DNA of 45,672 nt from UBA3792 sp045114775 (GCA_045114775.1 JBGULC010000040.1:1-45672); one strand, 5' to 3'. Shown: positions 25,273-34,614, counted from the stretch's first letter. Notes: a model not told the origin generated them from the sequence alone. Made by a program: numbers and translations.

Positions 25273-25300
25273 AGCGGCGGGCAACTTGCCCGCCGCTTTT
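25273..25300 (+). terminator. Terminator after lgt
   Basis: A perfect 12-bp stem (25273-25284 with 25286-25297, inner pairs open to form the loop), then T's. Confidence 0.85.
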
Positions 25301-25317
25301 GTGTTTTGGGGCAGCGA

Positions 25318-26067
25318 TCAGCCCAATCTCACATACTTCTTCGGATCCTTCGGCGATCCGTCGACGAGGACGGCGAAGTGCAGATGCGGCGGCAGCGCGC
25401 ATTCGGAGATCGCGCTCGTGCCGACCGTGCCGATCACGTCGCCCGCGTTCAGCCGGTCGCCGACTTTGACGCGCACGTCCTGTCCGAGATTGCCGTAGAC
25501 GGTCGTGCGGCCGTTCGCGTGCTGTACGGTGACCGTATAGCCCAAGGCGTCGTCCTTACCCACGCGTTCGACCGTGCCGGCGAATACGCACTTGACCGGC
25601 GTGCCGGCGTCCGCTTTGATGTCGATGGCGGGATGCGTCGTCCATTGGTCGAGCGTAACCGAATACAGCAGCTTATCGACCGCAAAGCCGAATACGATCT
25701 CGCCCTGTACTGGCGGCGCGGCTTTACTCGGCGCGCTTGCGGGCTTTGCGGTGGGCGTCGGCTCCGGCGTCGGGACGGGCGTAGGCACGGCGGTCGGCGC
25801 AGGCGTCTGCTTTGCCGGTGCGGGCAGCATCGTCGGTGCGTGCAAGAGCCCGGACAGGCGTTCGTCCTGCGACTGACCGACGATCACGATCGGTTCGTTC
25901 GATTCGGTTTCGGGCTTCGCCTTCGCCTGCTGTTCCGTATCGCCGGTGAGCGCCAGCAGCAGGATCGCGCCGCCGATCACGACGAGACACACGACCAGCA
26001 CGACATAGAAACCGTTGTTTCGGAGGAACAGCCGGAAGCGTTCCATGCGATCATTCTTTTTTTCCAT
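25318..26067 (-). CDS. spoIIQ: SpoIIQ-like M23 peptidase domain membrane protein
   Basis: 249 residues from ATG 26067 (GAGGTG 7 nt upstream; a GTG at 26076 overlaps that site). One membrane segment (about 20-41), a Pro/Thr linker (about 78-118), then a LytM/M23 domain. The stretch YSVTLDQWTTHPAIDI is very like the SpoIIQ consensus. The zinc ligands His145, Asp149 and His230 are present, with His228 in PPHLHF, so this copy may be active, as in clostridial SpoIIQ. SpoIIQ links forespore to mother cell with SpoIIIAH during engulfment; SpoIIIA genes are not in the window, so the role is by family resemblance. Confidence 0.75.
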   Translation of the reverse strand: MEKKNDRMERFRLFLRNNGFYVVLVVCLVVIGGAILLLALTGDTEQQAKAKPETESNEPIVIVGQSQDERLSGLLHAPTMLPAPAKQTPAPTAVPTPVPTPEPTPTAKPASAPSKAAPPVQGEIVFGFAVDKLLYSVTLDQWTTHPAIDIKADAGTPVKCVFAGTVERVGKDDALGYTVTVQHANGRTTVYGNLGQDVRVKVGDRLNAGDVIGTVGTSAISECALPPHLHFAVLVDGSPKDPKKYVRLG

Positions 26068-26122
26068 ATTTATCACCTCGGCTGTAGTATGGACACGGGT
26101 GCAAAAATGTATACCGCGGTGA

Positions 26123-26151
26123 TTGTAGTTTTTTTTGAATTGTGCTATGAT
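26123..26151 (+). promoter_or_regulatory. Promoter of the MFS gene, giving a leaderless mRNA
   Basis: TTGTAG (26123-26128), 17-bp spacer, extended -10 TGC-TATGAT (26146-26151). The expected start, 7 nt on, is the A of the ATG at 26158. Confidence 0.65.
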
Positions 26152-26157
26152 CGTCGC

Positions 26158-27327
26158 ATGAAGAAACGAACGTTCCTGTTTTCATTGACGCAAAGCTTTT
26201 ACTGGTTCGGCGCGTGCCTCGCGTATTCGTACGGGGAGCGGCTGCTTCTTTCGCACGGCTTTTCGACCGGAAGGATCGGTGTGATCCTTGCCGCGGCGTA
26301 CCTTTCCGCGATGGCGCTGCAGCCGATGCTCGCCGCCGCGGCGGACCGGGAAAAACGGGTCACGCTGAGGACGGCGATCGTGGCTTGCGCGGCGCTCGGC
26401 GCGCTCCTTGCGGGGGCTGCGCTTTTGTCGACGCGCGCGCTGCCGGTGTTCGCCGTGCTGTTCGGCGCGCTGACGAGCGTGACGCTGGCCGTGCAGCCGC
26501 TTATCAACGCGGTCGGCTTCCACTATACGAACCGCGGGCTCGATCTCGACTATTCTTTTGCCCGCGGCACGGCGAGCGTCATGTATGCGCTCGCTTCCCT
26601 GCTGCTCGGCGCGTTGGCAAAAAAGAGCGCGGACGCCATGCTTTGGCTCTATATCGCAGCGCAGATCGGGCTCCTTGCCGTTTCCCTGTTCTTTGCGCCG
26701 CACCGCACGGAGCCGAGACCGGAGATCGATGCGGGCGGCAGTCTGCTTCGCATTTTCAAACGCTATCCGGCGTTCGTGCTGTTCTGTGTCGGCAATTTTG
26801 TGCTTGTGATCCCGCATACGTTTCTGAACGCATACCTTGCGAGCATTACAAAGGTCACGGGCGGCGACATGAGCGTCATGATCGCGGTCGCGGCGATCGT
26901 GGAGTTCCCCGCAATGATGGCGTATTCGCACATCCGCAAGCGCGTGCCGGACCGGATCATGCTGGTTTTGAGCGCGTCGGTCTATCTTCTCAAGACGGGA
27001 CTTCTGCTGCTTGCCGCGCTCTTTCCGATCGGCGCTTGGGCGGTCTACGTTTCCTCCGCGCTGCAGATGCTCTGCTATGCGCTGTTCATCCCCGCCGCCT
27101 CGTACTACGCGAACGACGCCGTTTCGGAGAGCGATCGCGTCAAAGGACAGATGCTCCTTACCGAGGCGCAGCTTTCGGCCGGGGTGGTCAGCATGCTGCT
27201 CGGCGGTTTTGCGATCGAGGGACTGGGGATCGCCGCGACGCTTGCCGTGTGCGAGGGCCTTGTCGCCGCGGGCGTTCTGATCGTGTGGCTGGGATTGAGA
27301 AAAAAGAAAGAGAATACATGCGCATGA
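26158..27327 (+). CDS. MFS-type transporter (LacY/nucleoside-symporter-like)
   Basis: 389 residues with about 12 hydrophobic segments in two halves, joined by a basic loop near residue 185-200. The start FSLTQSFYWFGACLAYSYGERLLLSHGFS and the GVILAAAYLSAM...A-D-R loop after TM2 fit the MFS_1-like subgroup that includes LacY and nucleoside symporters. No ribosome site precedes the ATG, and the promoter predicts transcription from the ATG itself. The much longer open frame upstream (from 25306) lies over the spoIIQ gene and is not part of it. The substrate is unknown. Confidence 0.85.
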   Translation: MKKRTFLFSLTQSFYWFGACLAYSYGERLLLSHGFSTGRIGVILAAAYLSAMALQPMLAAAADREKRVTLRTAIVACAALGALLAGAALLSTRALPVFAVLFGALTSVTLAVQPLINAVGFHYTNRGLDLDYSFARGTASVMYALASLLLGALAKKSADAMLWLYIAAQIGLLAVSLFFAPHRTEPRPEIDAGGSLLRIFKRYPAFVLFCVGNFVLVIPHTFLNAYLASITKVTGGDMSVMIAVAAIVEFPAMMAYSHIRKRVPDRIMLVLSASVYLLKTGLLLLAALFPIGAWAVYVSSALQMLCYALFIPAASYYANDAVSESDRVKGQMLLTEAQLSAGVVSMLLGGFAIEGLGIAATLAVCEGLVAAGVLIVWLGLRKKKENTCA

Positions 27328-27355
27328 AAAAAACTGCCGGTCAGGCAGTTTTTTT
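27327..27355. terminator. Bidirectional terminator after the MFS gene
   Basis: A perfect 12-bp stem (27327-27338 with 27344-27355), A7 on the left and T7 on the right, starting in the MFS stop codon. It serves the convergent G5/M23 gene too. Confidence 0.92.
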
Positions 27356-27384
27356 GAACCTTTGCCTTTCAACGGGCCGGGCGT

Positions 27385-28554
27385 TTATTGCGCCGGCAGC
27401 CAGTACAGCGGGTTATACGGGATCCCGTCGATGATGAGTTCATAGTGCAGGAACGATTCCGGCGCGTTTTCGCGCGGCGGAAGCGATGCGATGACGTCGC
27501 CCTTGTTGATGTGCATGCCGAGCACGAGGTCGGACGTCGTATCCGCGTCGATGGACAGCCGCGAGACAAAGCCTTCGTCGTGCGCGATCTCGATCACGAA
27601 TCCGAGGCCGGGCCGTTCGCCGAGAAAGACCAGCGTGCCGGATTCCGGCGCGACGATGCATGTGCCGGGCGCGGCGGCGAATTCGACGCCGTACTGCATG
27701 CCGTAAGCTGTGAATCCGAAGACGGCGGAGAGTCTGCCGTGGATTGGGAGGATGAATTCCAACGTATCCGGACGCGGGCCCCTTACGCCCTCGTTCGTGT
27801 GCTGCGCGGGATCGATCTCGGGACCGACCGGCATGGTTTTTCGGTACGCGCCGTTCAGAATGGTCTGAGGGATGCCGGCGACGACCGTGTTATTCAGCGT
27901 TTCGGTCTCGGAAACGGCCTCGCCGTTCCGGTAAAGCGTTTCGGTCAGGACAAGCGTGCGGCTTGCAACGCCGCAGCGACGGAACATCCGCGTGCCGTAC
28001 GGCAGCGTGCTGACGCGTTCGATCTGGGCGTCGGGCGGCTGTACGTCGATCCGGATCCGTTCGACGGCGCAGCGTACGGGGATCAGCGTGCGATCCTTGC
28101 GGAGACGGTTCATCGCCTCCTCGACCGGGAGGTATTCGACGGCGCCGGTCGCGGGAACGGTCGAAAGCTCCGCGTCGATCGCCGCGGTCAGAAGGATGCG
28201 GTCGCCGCCGACGTTTTCATGCGCGCAAAGTTCCAGATAATGACGAATGAGCTGATCGGCGATCTCATGGTTGTCGAGCGCAAACAGCGGCACGCCGTCG
28301 ATCAGAAGATCGACCGCGCCGGACGGAAAGACCGGGACCGGCGTTTCGATTGCGCGCTCCGGCGTGGGAACGGGAGTGCGGACGACGACGGCGTCCTCCT
28401 CCGTCTTCGGCTCCGGCGTCACATAAGTGCGTTCCGCCGTGAGTGACAGCGTCGTTTCGCCCGGGTGCAGGAGCAGCGGAAGCAGCACGGCAAGCGCGAT
28501 CAGAACGATCGCAAAGCTTCCGATCAGGATCCATCGTTTGGCCGAATCCTTCAT
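27385..28554 (-). CDS. G5 domain plus degenerate M23 (LytM) membrane protein
   Basis: 389 residues; AAAGGAG 8 nt upstream. N-terminal membrane segment (about 8-30), Pro/Thr/Glu linker (about 45-75), a middle domain (about 80-160) not recognised, a G5-like domain (about 165-240: LPYGTRMFRRCGVASRTLV, then YRNGEAVSETET), and an M23-like fold (about 270-389: LSAVFGFTAYGMQYGVEFAA...GTLVFLGE...FLHYELIIDG). The zinc ligands are largely lost: the H-x-x-x-D motif reads QYGVE and the HLHF motif reads FLHYE. It is therefore likely a non-catalytic LytM protein, as known for cell-division activators and SpoIVFA. Its partner could be the intact M23 protein at 25.3 kb; that is inference. Confidence 0.75.
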   Translation of the reverse strand: MKDSAKRWILIGSFAIVLIALAVLLPLLLHPGETTLSLTAERTYVTPEPKTEEDAVVVRTPVPTPERAIETPVPVFPSGAVDLLIDGVPLFALDNHEIADQLIRHYLELCAHENVGGDRILLTAAIDAELSTVPATGAVEYLPVEEAMNRLRKDRTLIPVRCAVERIRIDVQPPDAQIERVSTLPYGTRMFRRCGVASRTLVLTETLYRNGEAVSETETLNNTVVAGIPQTILNGAYRKTMPVGPEIDPAQHTNEGVRGPRPDTLEFILPIHGRLSAVFGFTAYGMQYGVEFAAAPGTCIVAPESGTLVFLGERPGLGFVIEIAHDEGFVSRLSIDADTTSDLVLGMHINKGDVIASLPPRENAPESFLHYELIIDGIPYNPLYWLPAQ

Positions 28555-28667
28555 AAAACGCCGCTCCTTTCCCTGTTTTGCTGCAAGTATACCATATATT
28601 TCGGAAAAAAGAAAAGGATTCCCGAAAGTTTTTCACGGTTTTACAATAAATTCATGGGTGGAAACAC

Positions 28668-28696
28668 TTTCCATCCGCGTCAGGATATGATATGAT
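28668..28696 (+). promoter_or_regulatory. Promoter of the glycogen operon
   Basis: TTTCCA (28668-28673), 17-bp spacer, TATGAT (28691-28696). A second TATGAT overlaps it at 28686-28691, so two start points are possible. Confidence 0.5.
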
Positions 28697-28761
28697 ATAA
28701 GCGTAAAAATATAGGGGTCCGTGAAGAGGCTTTCCGGACGCCCGGGGACGAGGTGAAATAC

Positions 28762-30645
28762 ATGTCACATTTGACCGATGAGGAACTGTATTATTTTAAT
28801 GAAGGCTCAACCAAAGAAGCATATCGTTCGCTCGGCTGCCACAGAGTGCAGAACAACGGCGAATGGGTTTGGCGGTTTTCCGTATGGGCGCCGAACGCAA
28901 GAAGCGTCGCGGTCGCGGGAGACTGGAACGGCTGGAATCCGAACGCGGATCCGATGACGCCCGTCGGCTCGACCGGCGTCTGGGAGGTGCTCATCGGGAT
29001 CGCCTGCGAGGGGCAGCTCTATAAGTACGCGGTCCAGGGGCCGGACGGCAACGTTTCCATGAAGGCGGACCCGTACGCGCAGCGCTGCGAGGTCGCGGGA
29101 ACGGCTTCGATGGTCTGGGAAGCGGGCGCATTCCCGTGGACGGACGAGGAGTACCTCAAGAAATGCACGAAGCGGCATGATCAGCCTCTGAACATCTATG
29201 AGGTCCATCTCGGCTCCTGGCGCAAGGGGCTCGGCTATCGCGAGCTTGCGACGGAGCTCGTCGACTACGCGGCGGACATGGGCTACACGCACATCGAGTG
29301 CATGCCGTTGATGGCGTATCCGTTCAATCCGAGCTGGGGCTATCAGGTCACCGGTTACTATGCGCCGACGACGCGCTACGGCACGCCGGACGATTTCCGG
29401 TATTTCGTCAACTGCGCGCACGCGAAGGGGCTCGGCGTGATCATGGACTGGGTCCCCGCCCACTTCACGCGCGACAGCTACGGGCTTGCGTACTTTGACG
29501 GCACGCCGACCTATGAGCATTGGGATTGGCGGCGCTCCGAGATGAAGCAGTGGGGCACGCTGCTGTTCGACTACGGCCGCACGCAGGTCCAGAGCTTCCT
29601 CGTTTCGAACGCGTGCTACTGGCTCAAGGAGTTCCACATCGACGGTCTCCGCGTCGACGCGGTGAGCTGCATGCTATACCTCGATTACGGCCGCAACGAC
29701 GGCGAATGGCTGCCGAACCAGTACGGCGGCAAGGAGAATCTCGACGCGATCAATCTGTTCCACAAGATCGCGGCGGCGGTCAAGGAGATCCCCGGCAACA
29801 AGATGCTGATCGCCGAGGAGAGCACGGCGTTCCCGCGCGTGACGAACAAGCACGACGACAGCCTCGGCTTTGACTACAAGTGGAACATGGGCTGGATGAA
29901 CGACATGCTGCGCTATATGCAGATGGATTCGCTCTATCGCAAGTGGCATCACGACATGCTGACGTTCAGCCTGATGTATGCGTTCTCCGAAAACTACATC
30001 CTTGCCTTCTCGCACGACGAGGTCGTGCACGGCAAGCTCTCCATGCTGAACAAGATGCCGGGCGATTACTGGCAGAAGTTCGCACAGCTCCGGCTGCTCT
30101 ACGCCTACCAGATGTCGCATCCGGGCAAGAAGCTGACCTTCATGGGCATGGAGATCGGTCAGTTCATCGAGTGGCGGTTCGACGAATCGCTCGACTGGAT
30201 GCTGCTCGAATATCCGAAGCACGCCGAGATGCAGTGCTACGTGCGCGAAATGAATAAATTCTATAAGAACACCCCGGCGCTCTATGAGCGGGACGACGAC
30301 TGGAACGGCTTCGACTGGATCGCGGTGGACGACGCCGTGCATTCGATCGCCGCGTTCGTCCGCAAGGACAAGAACGGCGCTCCGGTCCTGTGCGTGTTCA
30401 ATTTCACGCCGGTCCCGTGGGACGACTATTGCCTCGGCAGCGAGAACGCGGGCACGTATACCGAGATCTTCTCGACCGACGCGCCGTATTTCGGCGGCGG
30501 CGGCATGTCGTTCAACGAGCCGGTGAAGACGGTCGAGGAACCGTTCGGCAAGTTCCGTCACCGTCTGCACGTGAAGCTGCCGGCTTACGGCGCCGTATTC
30601 TTCCGTTTTACGCCTGAAAACAACCCGAAAGGAGCCAACGAATGA
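28762..30645 (+). CDS. glgB: 1,4-alpha-glucan branching enzyme
   Basis: 627 residues. The ATG at 28762 with GAGGTG 6 nt upstream is preferred to a GTG at 28753 that overlaps this site. A CBM48 domain (about 25-115, FSVWAPNARSVAVAGDWNGWN) precedes a GH13 barrel. Catalytic residues are placed at Asp299 (GLRVDAVS), Glu352 (LIAEEST) and Asp419 (FSHDEVVHGK). It moves alpha-1,4 chains to form alpha-1,6 branches. It heads the operon glgB-glgC-glgD-glgA; its stop overlaps the glgC start. Confidence 0.97.
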   Translation: MSHLTDEELYYFNEGSTKEAYRSLGCHRVQNNGEWVWRFSVWAPNARSVAVAGDWNGWNPNADPMTPVGSTGVWEVLIGIACEGQLYKYAVQGPDGNVSMKADPYAQRCEVAGTASMVWEAGAFPWTDEEYLKKCTKRHDQPLNIYEVHLGSWRKGLGYRELATELVDYAADMGYTHIECMPLMAYPFNPSWGYQVTGYYAPTTRYGTPDDFRYFVNCAHAKGLGVIMDWVPAHFTRDSYGLAYFDGTPTYEHWDWRRSEMKQWGTLLFDYGRTQVQSFLVSNACYWLKEFHIDGLRVDAVSCMLYLDYGRNDGEWLPNQYGGKENLDAINLFHKIAAAVKEIPGNKMLIAEESTAFPRVTNKHDDSLGFDYKWNMGWMNDMLRYMQMDSLYRKWHHDMLTFSLMYAFSENYILAFSHDEVVHGKLSMLNKMPGDYWQKFAQLRLLYAYQMSHPGKKLTFMGMEIGQFIEWRFDESLDWMLLEYPKHAEMQCYVREMNKFYKNTPALYERDDDWNGFDWIAVDDAVHSIAAFVRKDKNGAPVLCVFNFTPVPWDDYCLGSENAGTYTEIFSTDAPYFGGGGMSFNEPVKTVEEPFGKFRHRLHVKLPAYGAVFFRFTPENNPKGANE

Positions 30646-31880
30646 AAAAGAAAATCGTCTGTATGCTGCTTGCCGGCGGACAGGGCAGCCGTCTCGGCGT
30701 CCTGACCTCCAGCATGGCGAAGCCTGCGGTCCCCTTCGGCGGAAAGTACCGCATCATCGACTTTCCGCTCAGTAACTGCGTAAACTCCGATATCGACACG
30801 GTTGGCGTTCTGACGCAGTACCGGCCTCTTGCGCTGAACGCGTACCTCGGCACCGGTCAGCACTGGGACCTCGACCGCACCAACGGCGGCGTTTTCGTGC
30901 TTCCGCCCTACATGACGGAGCATGACGGACGGTGGTATTCCGGCACGGCGAATGCGATCTGGCAGAACCGTTCCTTTGTCGATCAGTACGATCCCGATTA
31001 CGTGCTGATCCTTTCGGGCGACCACATCTATAAGATGGACTACACAAAGATGCTGAAGTTCCACATCGCGAACAGCGCCGCGGCGACGATCGCGGTGCTT
31101 CGGGTCCCGATGGAGGAAGCGCATCGCTTCGGCATCATGAATACCGACGAGAAGGGCACGATCGTTTCGTTCGAGGAGAAGCCGAAAGTTCCGAAGAGCA
31201 ACAACGCTTCGATGGGCATCTATATCTTCAACTGGAAGCTTCTGCGCGATTACATGGAGCGCGACGACGCGGATCCGCAAAGCGACAACGACTTCGGCAA
31301 GAACATCATCCCGGCTATGCTGAACGCGGGCGAGAAGATGGTCGCGTATCCGTTCGAGGGCTATTGGAAGGACGTCGGAACGATCCAGAGCCTCTGGGAG
31401 GCGAATATGGATCTTCTGGGCGATCCGCCGGTGCTCGAGCTGAACGATCCGAGCTGGCGCATCTATACGCGTAACCCGGTCATGCCGCCGCACTTTACCG
31501 ACGCGAAGGCGAACGTGAAGAACAGCCTTGTGGCCGAGGGCTGCGTGGTGCGCGGAAACGTGCGGCACACCGTACTGTTCTGCGGCGCAAAGGTCGAAGC
31601 GGGCGCGGAGATCTCCGACACGGTCGTGTTCCCGAACGCCGATATCGGTGAGAATTGCTTTGTCGGCAAGTCGATCATCGGCGAAAACGCGGTCATCGGC
31701 GAGAATTCCCGGATCGGCGTGCCGCCGAAGGAGAGCGAGGCGGTCGACAACCGGCTCACCGGCGATATCGTGCTGATCGGAAACGACGTCACGATCCCCG
31801 CGGGCACGACGATCCCGCGCGGCGCGGTCGTGACCGCCGAAACGATCGGACAGTTTATTCACGGAGGGAAACAAGCATGA
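30642..31880 (+). CDS. glgC: Glucose-1-phosphate adenylyltransferase, catalytic subunit
   Basis: 412 residues; ATGA overlap with glgB. The nucleotidyltransferase start LLAGGQGSRLGVLT, the KPAVPFGGKYRIIDFPLSNC segment and the glucose-1-phosphate site FEEKPK are intact, followed by a left-handed beta-helix C-terminus (ISDTVVFPNADIGENCFV..IIGENAVIGENSRIG). It makes ADP-glucose for GlgA. It is paired with GlgD and overlaps its start by 4 bp. Confidence 0.97.
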   Translation: MKKKIVCMLLAGGQGSRLGVLTSSMAKPAVPFGGKYRIIDFPLSNCVNSDIDTVGVLTQYRPLALNAYLGTGQHWDLDRTNGGVFVLPPYMTEHDGRWYSGTANAIWQNRSFVDQYDPDYVLILSGDHIYKMDYTKMLKFHIANSAAATIAVLRVPMEEAHRFGIMNTDEKGTIVSFEEKPKVPKSNNASMGIYIFNWKLLRDYMERDDADPQSDNDFGKNIIPAMLNAGEKMVAYPFEGYWKDVGTIQSLWEANMDLLGDPPVLELNDPSWRIYTRNPVMPPHFTDAKANVKNSLVAEGCVVRGNVRHTVLFCGAKVEAGAEISDTVVFPNADIGENCFVGKSIIGENAVIGENSRIGVPPKESEAVDNRLTGDIVLIGNDVTIPAGTTIPRGAVVTAETIGQFIHGGKQA

Positions 31881-33004
31881 ATCAGGAAGCATTCGGTCTG
31901 ATCTTCACGGGTGAAGCGAACCCCTATATGCGCGATCTCGTTCTTTCCCGCGCGGTCGCAGCGGTGCCGTTCGGCGGACGCTATCGCGTCGTCGATTTCG
32001 TCCTGTCCAACCTCGTCAACACCGGCATCCGGAACGTCGGTCTCATCGTGCAGAAGAACTACCATTCGATGATGGACCATCTCGGCACCGGCAAGGAATG
32101 GGACCTGAACCGCAAGCGCGACGGCCTGTTCCTGCTCCCCCCGTTCTCCACCAAGGACAATACCGGCGTGTATCGCGGAGACATCGACGCGTTCCACTCC
32201 ATCATGCAGTATGTGCGCCGTTCCAGCCAGAAGTATCTGATCCTCTGCGGCAGCCATACCGTGTTCAACACGACGTTCGACGCGATCCTCAAGCAGCATC
32301 AGGAGACCGGCGCGGACATCACCATCATGTACAACGAGGATCCGCGCTTCTTCCCCGAGGAGCAGAACCGAGACCTCAGACTGTTCTTTGACGAAGACGG
32401 CATGACGGTGAACGGGCTCGAATGGAACCCGCGCAGCCCGGGCTCCAACTACCGCTCCTGCGAGATCACCGTCATCGACAAGGACCTCTTCGAGGATCTC
32501 GTGGAGGAATCCTATTCGCGCGGCTGCGTCGACTTCGTGCGCGAGGTCTTGCTTCCGCGGGTCAAAGAGCTCAAGATCATGGGCTGGCGTTACGACGGCT
32601 ATGTGGCAAGGATCGACTCGATCAATACCTATTTCATGCACAGCATGGAGCTTCTGAACGCCTCCGACGCGAAGGATCTCTACAACATGCGTCATCCGAT
32701 CTATACCAAGGTCAAGGACGAGATCGCCACGCAGTACGGCGTCAACGCCGACGTGCACAACGTCATGATGGCGGACGGCTGCTGCATCGACGGCACCGTG
32801 GAGAATTCGATCGTGTTCCGCGGCGTCACCGTGGAACGCGGCGCGGTCGTGAAGAATTCGATCCTCATGCAGGGCGTGACCGTACGGTCCGGCGCGCAGC
32901 TCGATCATGTCATTCTCGATAAGAACGTAACGGTCAACGCCGGGCGGCAGCTCACCGGTTACGAGGGCATTCCGCTCGTCTTCCGTAAGAACCTGACCGT
33001 CTGA
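31877..33004 (+). CDS. glgD: GlgD, ADP-glucose pyrophosphorylase regulatory subunit
   Basis: 375 residues from the ATG overlapping the glgC stop. It aligns with GlgC by eye (AAVPFGGRYRVVDFVLSNLVNTGIRNVG, HLGTGKEWDLNRKRDGLFLLPP), but the N-terminal GG-x-G-x-R-L catalytic loop is missing, replaced by FTGEANPYMRDLVLSR. This is the mark of GlgD, which in Firmicutes forms an oligomer with GlgC and raises its activity. The C-terminal hexapeptide repeats are kept. Confidence 0.95.
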   Translation: MNQEAFGLIFTGEANPYMRDLVLSRAVAAVPFGGRYRVVDFVLSNLVNTGIRNVGLIVQKNYHSMMDHLGTGKEWDLNRKRDGLFLLPPFSTKDNTGVYRGDIDAFHSIMQYVRRSSQKYLILCGSHTVFNTTFDAILKQHQETGADITIMYNEDPRFFPEEQNRDLRLFFDEDGMTVNGLEWNPRSPGSNYRSCEITVIDKDLFEDLVEESYSRGCVDFVREVLLPRVKELKIMGWRYDGYVARIDSINTYFMHSMELLNASDAKDLYNMRHPIYTKVKDEIATQYGVNADVHNVMMADGCCIDGTVENSIVFRGVTVERGAVVKNSILMQGVTVRSGAQLDHVILDKNVTVNAGRQLTGYEGIPLVFRKNLTV

Positions 33005-33026
33005 GTACGGAGGAAGGAGAATCATC

Positions 33027-34595
33027 ATGAAAATTCTGTTTGCGGCAAGCGAATGCTTCCCCTACATCAAAACCGGCGGCCTCGCCGACGTCGTGGGCTC
33101 GCTTCCGAAGGAACTCGTGCGCCAGGGCGCGGAGGCGGCGGTCATCCTGCCGAAATATACGCCGATCGGCGACTACTACATCCTGAAGATGCAGCATGTC
33201 TGCCACTTCAACCTGCAGCTCGGAAGCTATTCCGTGTTCTGCGGGATCGACAAGCTCGAACAGGACGGCGTGACGTTCTATTTTGTCGATAATCTCGCCA
33301 TGTTCGGCGGCGAAAAGATCTACACGGGCGACGAGCAGGAGGGCTTCCGCTTCGCGTACTTCTGCCGCGCCGTGCTGGAATCGTTCAAGTACATGAACTA
33401 TTATCCGGACGTGATCCACTGCAACGACTGGCAGACGGGTCTCATTCCGGTGCTGCTGAACGATCAGTACCGCGCGCTTCCGGGCTATCGCGACGTGCAT
33501 ACCGTGTTCACGATCCACAACCTGAAATTCCAGGGCATCTTCGACTGGCACCGCATCAACTCCGTGCTCGGGCTCAACGAGGGCTACTTCTCGCCGAACA
33601 ACCTCGAGTTTTACGGTCTCCTGTCGTTCATGAAGGCCGGCCTCGTGTTTGCAAACCGCATCACGACCGTCAGCCCGACCTATGCGGAGGAGATCCGTAC
33701 CGGCTACTACGGCGAACGCCTCGACGGTCTTCTTCGCGCAAGGCAAAACGTGCTGTCGGGCATCCTGAACGGAATTGACGTAATATCATTTGATCCGAGC
33801 AACGATATGCATATTCCCGTTCATTTTACCGCCGCAGATCCGTCCGGCAAGAAGCTTTGCAAGGCAGCGCTGCAGGAAGAGCTTGGGCTCGATAAACGAG
33901 ATGTTCCGCTGATCGGTATGGTCACGCGGCTGACGGCGCAGAAAGGCCTCGATCTCGTCACCTGCGTGCTGAACGACATCATGCGTATGGATGTGCAGAT
34001 GGTCGTGGTCGGCACCGGAGACGCGTACTTCGAGAACGCCTTCCGCGACGCGCAGTACCGCTTCCCCGGCCGCTTCGTCTGCTGCCTCAGGCACGACGAG
34101 CAGATCGCGCGGCGCGTCTATGCCGCGAGCGATATCTATCTGATGCCGTCGCAGTTTGAGCCTTGCGGCCTCTCTCAGATGATCGCGATGCGTTATGGCT
34201 CCATCCCGCTGGTTCGCGAGACCGGAGGGCTGCGCGACAGCGTCCTGCCGTACAACTGGTACACGGACGACGGCAACGGATTCAGCTTCCACGACTACAA
34301 TGCGCACGACATGCTGCACGTTCTGGAACACGCCGTCGGCTACTGGTACGACGACAGGGATATGTGGGCGCGTCTCATGAAGCGCGCGATGAAGACCGAC
34401 TTCTCCTGGGCGGTCTCCGCGCGCAAGTATATGGAGCTTTACAGAAACCTGCTGGGCCTTCCGGACGAGGAGCCGAAGCCCGTCAGAAAACGCGCGCCGC
34501 GGACTGCAAAGCCCGCAGAAGAGAAGTCTGCGGAGAAGAAGCCTGCGGCAAGGAAGCCTGTTGCGCGGAAAACAACGGCGAAAAAGCCGGAATAA
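33027..34595 (+). CDS. glgA: Glycogen synthase, with basic C-terminal tail
   Basis: 522 residues; AGGAAGGAG upstream, 22 nt after glgD. GT5 features: the ADP-glucose loop KTGGLADVVGSLP (residues 15-27), MTRLTAQKGLD-type segment (seen as MVTRLTAQKGLD), and the catalytic-site PSQFEPCGLSQM near residue 375. It extends alpha-1,4-glucan using ADP-glucose. The last 40 residues are a Lys/Ala/Pro-rich tail (EEPKPVRKRAPRTAKPAEE...) not found in standard GlgA (about 480 residues); it may bind polyanions or be low-cost disorder. Confidence 0.96.
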   Translation: MKILFAASECFPYIKTGGLADVVGSLPKELVRQGAEAAVILPKYTPIGDYYILKMQHVCHFNLQLGSYSVFCGIDKLEQDGVTFYFVDNLAMFGGEKIYTGDEQEGFRFAYFCRAVLESFKYMNYYPDVIHCNDWQTGLIPVLLNDQYRALPGYRDVHTVFTIHNLKFQGIFDWHRINSVLGLNEGYFSPNNLEFYGLLSFMKAGLVFANRITTVSPTYAEEIRTGYYGERLDGLLRARQNVLSGILNGIDVISFDPSNDMHIPVHFTAADPSGKKLCKAALQEELGLDKRDVPLIGMVTRLTAQKGLDLVTCVLNDIMRMDVQMVVVGTGDAYFENAFRDAQYRFPGRFVCCLRHDEQIARRVYAASDIYLMPSQFEPCGLSQMIAMRYGSIPLVRETGGLRDSVLPYNWYTDDGNGFSFHDYNAHDMLHVLEHAVGYWYDDRDMWARLMKRAMKTDFSWAVSARKYMELYRNLLGLPDEEPKPVRKRAPRTAKPAEEKSAEKKPAARKPVARKTTAKKPE

Positions 34596-34614
34596 CAGCA
34601 AAACAGTATGATCG

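Noticed and set aside
25306..26157. N-terminal extension of the MFS frame
   Set aside because: It lies antisense to the spoIIQ-like gene and reads as low-quality Arg-rich sequence; the carrier begins at MKKRTFLF (26158).
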